Shown here in pieces: positions 15,747 to 23,028 of a stretch of 34,724 nt of DNA. The translations under genes were made by a program, and so were the position numbers. Positions within the stretch are counted from its first letter, which is position 1. Each line of letters opens with the position of its first letter. The notes beneath the pieces were generated by a model. That model had not been told where the DNA came from. It was given only the letters and a program-made list of their open reading frames with translations, and did no database searches. Source of the stretch: an uncultured Acetatifactor sp. (lineage in GTDB: Bacteria; Bacillota; Clostridia; Lachnospirales; Lachnospiraceae); assembly GCA_910586485.1 (NCBI GenBank), contig CAJUIA010000036.1, positions 1 to 34,724 of the forward strand, given 5' to 3'.

Positions 15747-16864
15747 AAATTATCTCCTTTTTGGCATAGTGATGTGAAATTATTTTTTGCAACTTTTCTT
15801 TTTGACATTCCTAGAAAAAATCTCAAAACGGAAACTCTGCTTACAATTTCATATATTAAAAATGTCGCAATCATCGAAATCAACACAATTACTAAAAACT
15901 GACCTGCGTCGCCAATGGGCATTTTCAAAACAAAAAAGCCAGTCACCACCAAAACCGGCATATGAAGAATATAAACAGGGAAAGACGCCTTGCTGAAATA
16001 GGTGCTGAGCCGGTTATGAACGTTCAGTCTTGACTGCCCTATGCCCAGCAGCGTAATAATTCCCATCCAGCCATAGAAAATAAAGAGGCCCGTCATCCAA
16101 ATGCTTCGGACATTTTCAAAGCAATATAAATAAGTATATATGCTGCCTGACAGAACACAAAGCGTCAGACTTAAAAACCGGTATTGCTTCAGCTTCTGCA
16201 GAACGCTTTCTTCCGCAAGAATATAATATCCGAACAAAAATAAGATCATAAATTGCCCTAAGCTCTTTCCGCCAATGTTTAGAAAATATTGGCAAAGCCA
16301 CTCCGGAATAAATAAAGCAATCATGAATAAATAGGAAATACCGTCCACCCGAAATTTCGGTAAGTACTTCTTTTGCAGAGAGATAATTAAAAGCGCCGTC
16401 AAAGAAATGACAAACAGGTAAAGCAGAAACCAAAGGTGTGCAGGAGTAAAGCCTCCCCGGTATCCTGTTAAATCAGTCACCTTGGTAAAAAACAGGCCAT
16501 ACTGCTGCCAGTAGGTGCCGGTATATCCGTTAAAATATACCTCCGCAATATAGGTCATTATGGGAACAAGTACAAGCACACCAAAGCAAAACGGAATCAG
16601 CAGCTTTTTCGTCCGCTCCGCGGCAAATTGTCTGTTCGTCCTTTTATATAGAGCAAATTTACAGCTCATGCCCGCAATTACAAACAGAAGCGTCATATAC
16701 CAGGGATATACGGCAGTTGCAAACGCATAAAGGACAGAATTTGTGTGTGACCATACGTAAAACCCGCTGTATTCGCCCCCGCTCCAAATCTGTGCGGCAT
16801 GAAAGGGAAAAAGGAGCAGGATTGCCAGCCACCTTAAATTATCTATGTAATATTTCCTCTCCAT
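15743..16864 (-). CDS. Acyltransferase 3 family membrane protein
   Basis: The 373-aa protein has about ten hydrophobic helices and begins YYIDNLRWLAILLLFPFHAAQIW, the classic acyltransferase_3 (OafA/MdoC-like) start with an Arg in helix 1 and a His in FPFHAA. Members move acetyl or succinyl groups across the membrane onto glycans or other acceptors. It lies 15 bp after aguA and overlaps aguB by 4 nt, an unusual place for this family in an agmatine pathway operon. The acceptor is unknown. Confidence 0.88.
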   Translation of the reverse strand: MERKYYIDNLRWLAILLLFPFHAAQIWSGGEYSGFYVWSHTNSVLYAFATAVYPWYMTLLFVIAGMSCKFALYKRTNRQFAAERTKKLLIPFCFGVLVLVPIMTYIAEVYFNGYTGTYWQQYGLFFTKVTDLTGYRGGFTPAHLWFLLYLFVISLTALLIISLQKKYLPKFRVDGISYLFMIALFIPEWLCQYFLNIGGKSLGQFMILFLFGYYILAEESVLQKLKQYRFLSLTLCVLSGSIYTYLYCFENVRSIWMTGLFIFYGWMGIITLLGIGQSRLNVHNRLSTYFSKASFPVYILHMPVLVVTGFFVLKMPIGDAGQFLVIVLISMIATFLIYEIVSRVSVLRFFLGMSKRKVAKNNFTSLCQKGDNL

Positions 16865-16879
16865 TCGTCTTCATTCCCT

Positions 16880-17974
16880 TCACACTGGAATCTGCTGTGT
16901 AATACAATGAATATTTCCCCCGCCGATCAAAATATCCCTGGCATAAATTTGAATGACCTCCCGCTCTGGGAACAGCCCCTGCAGGATTTCCCTGGCGGCC
17001 TCATCCTCCGGAACGCCAAATCCCGGCATCACAATATTTCCGTTGGAAATATAGAAATTTACATAGGATGCTGCCAGCCGCTCTCCCGGACTGCGGGTGG
17101 GCTCATCCCAACACCCGTCCAGCCCCCGGCATTCTTCGGCCGTCATTGTCACCGGTTTTGGCAGGGGCAGCTTATGCACCTTAAGCTGCCTGCCGGCGGC
17201 ATCCGTCACTTGCTCCAGATACTCCAGGCAGGCCTTTGACATGGCATACTGAGGGTCCCCCTGATCCTCCGTCCAAGCCAGCACCACCTCCCCCGGCTTT
17301 ACAAAGGCACAAATATTATCCACATGCTCATTGGTCTCATCCCCATAAATCCCACAGGGCAGCCAAAGCACCCTGGACAAATTCAGATATTCCTTCAAGG
17401 TATCCTCAATCTCATCCCTGGTCATCTGCGGATTCCGCCCTCTGCTCAAAAGGCAGCTCTCCGTCACCATGCCCGTGCCTTCCCCGTCCACGTGGATCGA
17501 ACCGCCCTCCAAAATGAAATCCCGTTTGCAGTAAACATCCTTCTCCAGCAGATCACAAAGCTTCCTGGCCATTTTATTATCCTTGTCCCAAGGAAAATAC
17601 AGGCCGTCCACAAGACCTCCCCAAGCGTTAAAGCCCCAGTCGATCCCCCGGATTTCCCCCTTGGCATTTTTAACAAAGGTGGGAGCATAGTCCCTGGCCC
17701 AGGCGTCATTACTGCTCATCTCCACCACACGAATCTGCTCCGGCAGGATGGCTCTGGCGTTGTCATACTGCGCCTCGCCGGCGCACACCGTCACCTTCTC
17801 GGAGCGTGCGATGGCTTCCGCCACGGCGGCAAAGGCCCTGCGGGCGGCATACCCCCCGTACTGCCAGGAATCCGGACGCTCCGGAAATATCATGATACAG
17901 CCCTCGTGGGGCTCAAATTCCGCCGGCATCCGAAAGCCGTCCGCCGCCGGCACAGACTCTTTTATAATTTTCAT
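16880..17974 (-). CDS. aguA: Agmatine deiminase
   Basis: This 364-aa guanidino-modifying enzyme converts agmatine to N-carbamoylputrescine and ammonia. Visible signatures are PAEFEPHEGCIMIFPERPDSW near the N terminus, NDAWARDYAPTF, LEGGSIHVDGEGT, GDETNEHVDN (His near 217) and GGGNIHCITQQIP with the catalytic Cys357. Length matches the family (about 365 aa). The start at 17974 is preceded by GGAGAAAAGGAA. It heads the operon with the acyltransferase and aguB. A minus-strand promoter lies 230 bp upstream, so a long leader is possible. Confidence 0.96.
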   Translation of the reverse strand: MKIIKESVPAADGFRMPAEFEPHEGCIMIFPERPDSWQYGGYAARRAFAAVAEAIARSEKVTVCAGEAQYDNARAILPEQIRVVEMSSNDAWARDYAPTFVKNAKGEIRGIDWGFNAWGGLVDGLYFPWDKDNKMARKLCDLLEKDVYCKRDFILEGGSIHVDGEGTGMVTESCLLSRGRNPQMTRDEIEDTLKEYLNLSRVLWLPCGIYGDETNEHVDNICAFVKPGEVVLAWTEDQGDPQYAMSKACLEYLEQVTDAAGRQLKVHKLPLPKPVTMTAEECRGLDGCWDEPTRSPGERLAASYVNFYISNGNIVMPGFGVPEDEAAREILQGLFPEREVIQIYARDILIGGGNIHCITQQIPV

Positions 17975-18165
17975 TTCCTTTTCTCCGGTTTATCACTTAT
18001 TTTAGAAAATTTATAATTTCTTTCAGGATATGACATAATTCTGACACATCTTTAATGTATGATAAGAACATAAACAAATGGAGCTGTTGAGTTTTAACAA
18101 TCTGGTTAGGGTTCTGTCAGCTTCGACTAAATACAATCCTGCCAAGGCAGGTTATTCATACATAG

Positions 18166-18194
18166 ATGACCGGTTTCATACCGGTCATTCTTTT
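18166..18194 (+). terminator. Plus-strand terminator without an upstream gene
   Basis: ATGACCGGT (18166-18174) and ACCGGTCAT (18180-18188) form a perfect 9-bp stem with a 5-nt loop followed by TCTTTTAT. No plus-strand ORF precedes it, so it probably ends a small RNA that starts within 18060-18100. On the minus strand the same stem lacks a T-run. Confidence 0.5.
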
Positions 18195-18203
18195 ATAATT
18201 TCC

Positions 18204-18232
18204 ATTATACGCATTGACCCGAAAAAATACAA
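18204..18232 (-). promoter_or_regulatory. SigA-like promoter, probably of the aguA operon
   Basis: TTGTAT (18232-18227), a 17-nt spacer and TATAAT (18209-18204) lie about 220 nt before aguA. A transcript starting near 18197 would carry the two hairpins described above in its leader. Confidence 0.55.
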
Positions 18233-18304
18233 GGAAAACCAAATAATCGGCTTTCAAACGGTTCTATCATAAAAACAGTTCGAAAATCTCATAATCAAGT
18301 AACA

Positions 18305-18324
18305 GGTGACAGCCGGCTGTCACC
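18305..18324. repeat. Perfect 20-bp palindrome
   Basis: GGTGACAGCCGGCTGTCACC is perfectly self-complementary. It lies 38 bp after the BtrH-like gene stop. No T-run follows on either strand, so it is a weak terminator candidate. An operator or RNA stability element is also possible. Confidence 0.5.
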
Positions 18325-18362
18325 GTCAGGTTGTAGTTGTCTGAACTGCTGCCTACCGTAAA

Positions 18363-19427
18363 TTAAAGCTGATCCGTCAGCTGCTTAATCTGCTCGTATG
18401 CCTTGGCATCCTCCGACTCTGCAGCACCAATCAGGTCTGCAAGTCTTTCTCTGACCGGACGATCCGCCAGGTGCTGCAGCATTTGTTCCACATTGCTCCA
18501 GTCCCCTATCATGGAAATCATTTCGTCCGCAAGGTCACCAGTCCGATGAAAATGTTTTGCTATCTTACGGCAAATGTCTTTCGCTGCTTCACCGCATCTT
18601 TCCGACAGCTCTTCAAAATACCCTGCACCCCACCTGCGTCCGTCACTGACACATGTCATGGCATCATTCTGGACCAGCAGCTTCGAAAACAGATAGTCAA
18701 ATCCGGCACCGCCTTCAAACCATTTTTCATTCAGCAGCATTTCTTTCCATGCGCCGTAAGCAGCAATTCCCTTCGCATAGCTGCCCTCGTTTCTTGGCTC
18801 CATGATAAGAGCCGCCGTCTTCACAATCTCCTTATCACTACAGGGCTCGCCGGATACCGGTCCGAAACACATGACTGCCTGTGTATCCGTATTTTCCCAC
18901 CACCGTGCGGAACGGAAATATCCGTTATCCATAAAGGTTGTATCCGCTGCATATTCACCGTCATGCTGAAAGAAATTCCACCCCACCACCACATCTCCGG
19001 CCTCTTCATATCCGGCAATGATACACGGCTCCGGCGGTCCAATGATTCCGAGGGCGATCACCGGATAACCCTTAGCTGCCTTTGACCTGATAAACGCTGC
19101 AAATTCTTCTTTCTTTGTGTGTTCATCTCTCCCAATAAAATCAAACTCTCTGCCCAACGCCCTCGCCCCGTACCTGTAGATGTCATTGGATTCCTTCAGG
19201 GTATGATAAAGATCAACATTGCTCAGATCCCAATCTGCCCGGTTCCAGGTAAGGCGGAAAGCCGCTCCTGTGGCTGCCATAATGTAAGCATAGGAAACGT
19301 CATCCCCTAAATATTCCGATACTGCCTTTACGCAGATCGGAAACGCTGTTTTGCTTCCATAAGCTCCCCACTCAATTTTCCTGATGCCGTACAGTATAGT
19401 CTTCTGATTGTCCTGTTCCATATTCAT
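18363..19427 (-). CDS. BtrH N-terminal domain-like protein
   Basis: The start is placed at the ATG at 19427 (354 aa). A longer frame from a GTG at 19499 lies in the preceding terminator and has no ribosome site. The sequence has a cysteine in TAFPICVKAV, the YAYIMAATGAAFRLTWN stretch and PVIALGIIGPPEPCIIAGYE followed by GWNFFQHDG. These features resemble proteins with the BtrH N-terminal domain (papain/C39-like fold; BtrH acts with BtrI in butirosin acyl transfer). No classical Shine-Dalgarno is seen. A TATACT -10-like box (19452-19447) would give a leader of only about 13 nt. The function is unknown, and it is a separate unit from nspC. Confidence 0.5.
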   Translation of the reverse strand: MNMEQDNQKTILYGIRKIEWGAYGSKTAFPICVKAVSEYLGDDVSYAYIMAATGAAFRLTWNRADWDLSNVDLYHTLKESNDIYRYGARALGREFDFIGRDEHTKKEEFAAFIRSKAAKGYPVIALGIIGPPEPCIIAGYEEAGDVVVGWNFFQHDGEYAADTTFMDNGYFRSARWWENTDTQAVMCFGPVSGEPCSDKEIVKTAALIMEPRNEGSYAKGIAAYGAWKEMLLNEKWFEGGAGFDYLFSKLLVQNDAMTCVSDGRRWGAGYFEELSERCGEAAKDICRKIAKHFHRTGDLADEMISMIGDWSNVEQMLQHLADRPVRERLADLIGAAESEDAKAYEQIKQLTDQL

Positions 19428-19499
19428 TTCATCGCGATGTATTACCAGTATAGCAGAACTTGACATCTGAAACTTGACTTTTTTATGGAAATATCCCAC

Positions 19500-19544
19500 A
19501 AAAAACAGAGCTGCGCATAAATTAATTTTATGCGGCAGCCCTCT
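19500..19544 (-). terminator. Terminator of the nspC transcript
   Basis: On the minus strand an AGAG...GCTG(C)CGCATAAA arm pairs with TTTATGCGCAGCTCT, giving about 12 bp with a bulged C plus flanking pairs. A TTTTTT run follows directly. It separates nspC from the BtrH-like gene. Confidence 0.85.
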
Positions 19545-19590
19545 CCTTATTAGTCAGCCTTTTGTCCATTTTATGGAAATACCTGAAATC

Positions 19591-20856
19591 TCACAGCCTC
19601 ATTTTAAAATCTTCGTAGCCGAACTGTCTGACGATTCTGTACTCGCCATTCTTCTCCCGCAAAAGGATGGCAGGAAGAGGCATACCGTTAAAGGTATTGG
19701 TTTTTACCATGGAATAGATCGCCATATCCTCAAATACCAGCCTGTCCCCTTCCCTTAAGGGGGCATCAAAGGAATACTCGCCGATTACGTCTCCCGCCAG
19801 GCAGGTGGGTCCTCCCAATCTAAAGGTAAAGGGCTTTTCTCCCGGCTGTCCGCTGCCCTGAAGGGGCGGTCTGTAGGGCATCTCCAGCACATCCGGCATG
19901 TGACAGGCGGCAGAGGTGTCCAGGATCACATTGCTTCCCTGCACCTCCAGCACAGTGCTCACCAAAAAGCCCGCATTCAGCGCCACGGCCTCCCCTGGCT
20001 CCAGATACACCGTCAGGCCGTACTTTTCCTGCATCCTCCTGATGCACCGCTCCAAACGGGGAATATCATACCCCTCCCTTGTAATATGGTGCCCGCCGCC
20101 GAAATTGATCCACTTCAGCCTTGACAGATATTCGCCAAACCGTTCCTCCACCGCGTCCAGCGTCTTTTCCAGCGCATCGGCATCCTGCTCGCAGAGGGTG
20201 TGAAAATGAAGCCCATCCAGCAGCTTCAGCAAATCCTTACTTCCGCTGTAGACAGCGTCCCCGCAAAAAACGTCTGGCCCGTGATCATCATCTGCCGCAG
20301 AAACCGCTCCCGCAGCAAACTGCTCCTTCGTCACTCCCAGCCGGGAGCCGGGGGCGCAGGGATCATAGATGGCATGTCCTTCCTGAGTGGAGCACTGCGG
20401 ATTAATCCGCAATCCGATGCTTTTTCCTGCCGCTCTGGCCCGCTGACCGAACTTCTCTATCTGCTTCCAGGAGTTAAAGACAATATGGTCGCAATATTCC
20501 AAAATTTCCTCAAAATCCTCCTGCCGATAAGCAGGGGAATAAATATGATTTTCCACCCTTCGGCCGGAGGTCTCCAAGGGCCTGCACATTTCCTCCGCGC
20601 ACAGCCTGGCCTCATATAGCCCGCTGGCCGTCGCGCCGCAAAGATACTCTCCGATCAGGGGATAAAGGGCATACATGGAAAATGCTTTCTGGGCCAGCAG
20701 AATTCTTGCCCCTGTTCGCTCCATGATTTCCCGCAATATTTGTAGATTTTTCTCTATCAGTCCCTGATCTATCACGTAACAGGGCGTTGACAGTTCAGAC
20801 TCTTTCATGCTGCTTTTTACCTTCTCATCATACCGGTAGAAATACTCGATGTTCAC
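19591..20856 (-). CDS. nspC: Carboxynorspermidine/carboxyspermidine decarboxylase
   Basis: This PLP-dependent fold type III (alanine racemase-like) enzyme decarboxylates carboxy(nor)spermidine to spermidine or norspermidine. Family signs are STPCYVID near the N terminus, the PLP lysine in LLAQKAFSMYAL (Lys57), FNSWKQIEKF, LRINPQ, LDGLHFHTLCEQ, NFGGGHHITR, YLEPGEAVALNAG and LGGPTCLAGDVIG. The GTG at 20856 gives 421 aa. An ATG at 20808 is an alternative start closer to the usual family N terminus, and neither has a strong ribosome site. An insertion of about 20 residues follows the SRLGVTKEQF region. It pairs with the carboxynorspermidine synthase at 28143. Confidence 0.93.
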   Translation of the reverse strand: MNIEYFYRYDEKVKSSMKESELSTPCYVIDQGLIEKNLQILREIMERTGARILLAQKAFSMYALYPLIGEYLCGATASGLYEARLCAEEMCRPLETSGRRVENHIYSPAYRQEDFEEILEYCDHIVFNSWKQIEKFGQRARAAGKSIGLRINPQCSTQEGHAIYDPCAPGSRLGVTKEQFAAGAVSAADDDHGPDVFCGDAVYSGSKDLLKLLDGLHFHTLCEQDADALEKTLDAVEERFGEYLSRLKWINFGGGHHITREGYDIPRLERCIRRMQEKYGLTVYLEPGEAVALNAGFLVSTVLEVQGSNVILDTSAACHMPDVLEMPYRPPLQGSGQPGEKPFTFRLGGPTCLAGDVIGEYSFDAPLREGDRLVFEDMAIYSMVKTNTFNGMPLPAILLREKNGEYRIVRQFGYEDFKMRL

Positions 20857-20919
20857 TCCGCCGCTCTCATCAACCAGTCAGGCCAGCTTCTTGCAGGCTA
20901 AACAACTCAGCTGACAGTA

Positions 20920-23028
20920 TCAACACTCCCCCGGCAGCCACCTGCACAGGGCTTCCTCCAGCTTCTTCAGATCCACAGGCTTGGAAATATGTTCATTCAT
21001 ACCGGCCGCCAAAGACAGCTGAATATCCTCTGCAAAGGCATTGGCAGACATGGCAAGGATCGGCACCTTCTTTGCATACGTACGATCCAGACTGCGTATA
21101 GCCTTTGCCGCTTCATAGCCATCCATCACCGGCATCTGTATATCCATAAATATGATGTCATAATAACCGTCCTCAGCGGCAGATATTCTTTCTATCGCCT
21201 CTTCTCCGTTCCAGACCTGTTCGATCTCCAGTCCCACCATCTCCAGAATCTCACAGATAATGTCTGCATTGGACTCGTTATCCTCCACCAGCAGCGCCCG
21301 GCACCCGCTGAAATTCTTCTCCGACAGCTCCTGAATGGGAGACTTTTGCTCCGACTCCGTATGATTTTCCTGTGAAGACACCGCCTCTTCCTTCCCGGAC
21401 ACTCTTAAGAAAATTTTGACCGTAACCTTTGTTCCGTCTTCCGGTTCACTCTTCACATAAATACTGCCGTTCATCATCTGAACGATGTTGTGAGTAATGG
21501 CCAGTCCAAGCCCGCTTCCCTGAGTTTTTCTCACCCGGCGGTCCGTCCCCCGCACAAAGGGCTCGAACAAATGCCCCGTAAACTCCGGCTCTATGCCGAT
21601 ACCGTTATCCTCCACTACGATCTCATAACAGCCGATACCCGGTTTATTTACAGGCTTCTCCTCCAGGGTCATGCTGATCCTGCCTTCCTCCAGCGTATAT
21701 TTAGCCGCATTATCCACCAGATTCATGATAACCTGATCAATGCGCCGCCGGTCTCCCAATACCTGTTCATGCTCCAGATGAAGCACCTCCGCGGAAAATT
21801 CATGGCCTCTGTCCTTCATCTGCATTTCAATTATAATACCCAGATTCTCAAACAGCTCCCGCAGATCTACCTCTTCATCCTGCAGCTGCATCTTTCCGGA
21901 CTCGATCATGCTCATATCCAGCATTTCATCCACAAGGGAAAGCAGATATTTGCCGGAAACGGAAATCTTTTTCAGACATTCTGCTACCCGCTCCTTATTA
22001 TCCCGGCATTTTTCCGCGATGGCGGTAATGCCGATAATGGAATTTAAGGGTGTTCGAATATCATGGCTGATCCGCGTCAGGAACTCGGACTTTGCGGCAT
22101 TTGCCCGATTTGCCGCCTCATAGGCCTCCCGCAGAGCCTCCTGCTGCCTGAGCTCTGCCTGCTTCTGGGCCGTAATATTCTTGCCGTTCATGACGGCAAG
22201 AATATCCCCGCTCTTTTTATCCTCCACCAGCAGCGCCGTATTCCGCAGAGTAATCTTGCTTCCGTTACCCAAAATCATGTCAAATTCCGTCTCCAGCCGG
22301 CGCTGCCCCTTTGCATAGGCCTCCAGCATATATTCCCTGTTGTGCAGCTGCAGAAAGCCTTCCCTGGAATCCTCCGTCACCTTCCACTCTGCCCACCTGC
22401 CCGCAAACTCGTCAAAAGAACAGGGTGCCGTCAGCCCCAGCATCTGCAGCACCGGGAAATGGCCGCCGTCAACCATTTCATAAACCTCTTCCTCTATTCT
22501 GTTCTTCGTCAGGTTAATGTTGTAAACAAGAAGCGCGTCGGACATGGCTGCCATCCAAAACTGCTCCTTATTGCGGCTTTCCGCCGGATCATGAGACATC
22601 TCCGCCCGCAAATTTCTGGCGCCCAGATAAATACAGTACGGCTTGCCGTACTGATCAATGGCCGGTGTCAGGGCAATACGATGCAGATCCCAGCTGCCAT
22701 CCTTCTGATGCAGACGTATATCAAAGAATACCTCTTCCTTTAAGCCCTTCAGATTTTTGGGAGCCATATACCGCTCAAACAAGGGCCTTTCACTCTCGCT
22801 GATCCGGTTTTCCACATAATCCCGGAAGGCTTCCCTGTAAGGAAGCTCCGTGCCGCTTTGGTCCGGCTTGTTCCCGTCATGCAGGATCACCACCGTCCCC
22901 GTCAGCATGTTAATCTCCCATACGATGTCCATGAAAAATATCATGTTCTGAAAAAGCGCATGGTTATACTCATGCAGATTCATATTTTGTTCCTGTTCCG
23001 TCAATCCAAAATTATCCAGCTCTTTCAT
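20920..23028 (-). CDS. Hybrid sensor histidine kinase with C-terminal receiver
   Basis: The start at 23028 overlaps the upstream kinase stop by ATGA, giving 702 aa. An ATG at 23043 is also in frame. Residues 1-285 hold two PAS-like sensory segments (VFFDIRLHQKDGSW and ETEFDMILGNGS) without membrane helices. HisKA follows with His322 in FLTRISHDIRTPLNSIIG, then HATPase (NLVDNAAKY, VEDNGIGIE, GSGLGLAI). The receiver domain (about 577-700) has the phospho-acceptor Asp629 in YDIIFMDIQMPVMDGYEA. It is a cytoplasmic kinase, probably in a phosphorelay with the HPt-bearing kinase encoded just upstream. No DNA-binding output is present in this cluster. Confidence 0.92.
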   Translation of the reverse strand: MKELDNFGLTEQEQNMNLHEYNHALFQNMIFFMDIVWEINMLTGTVVILHDGNKPDQSGTELPYREAFRDYVENRISESERPLFERYMAPKNLKGLKEEVFFDIRLHQKDGSWDLHRIALTPAIDQYGKPYCIYLGARNLRAEMSHDPAESRNKEQFWMAAMSDALLVYNINLTKNRIEEEVYEMVDGGHFPVLQMLGLTAPCSFDEFAGRWAEWKVTEDSREGFLQLHNREYMLEAYAKGQRRLETEFDMILGNGSKITLRNTALLVEDKKSGDILAVMNGKNITAQKQAELRQQEALREAYEAANRANAAKSEFLTRISHDIRTPLNSIIGITAIAEKCRDNKERVAECLKKISVSGKYLLSLVDEMLDMSMIESGKMQLQDEEVDLRELFENLGIIIEMQMKDRGHEFSAEVLHLEHEQVLGDRRRIDQVIMNLVDNAAKYTLEEGRISMTLEEKPVNKPGIGCYEIVVEDNGIGIEPEFTGHLFEPFVRGTDRRVRKTQGSGLGLAITHNIVQMMNGSIYVKSEPEDGTKVTVKIFLRVSGKEEAVSSQENHTESEQKSPIQELSEKNFSGCRALLVEDNESNADIICEILEMVGLEIEQVWNGEEAIERISAAEDGYYDIIFMDIQMPVMDGYEAAKAIRSLDRTYAKKVPILAMSANAFAEDIQLSLAAGMNEHISKPVDLKKLEEALCRWLPGEC

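Larger units (their letters stand above)
17975..18362. other. Structured intergenic region upstream of aguA
   Basis: No gene is present in these 388 bp. It contains a plus-strand terminator-like hairpin (18166-18194), a second hairpin CCTGCC-AA-GGCAGG (18138-18151), a minus-strand promoter (18204-18232) and a 20-bp perfect palindrome (18305-18324). It may encode a small plus-strand RNA, a structured aguA leader, or both. Confidence 0.5.
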
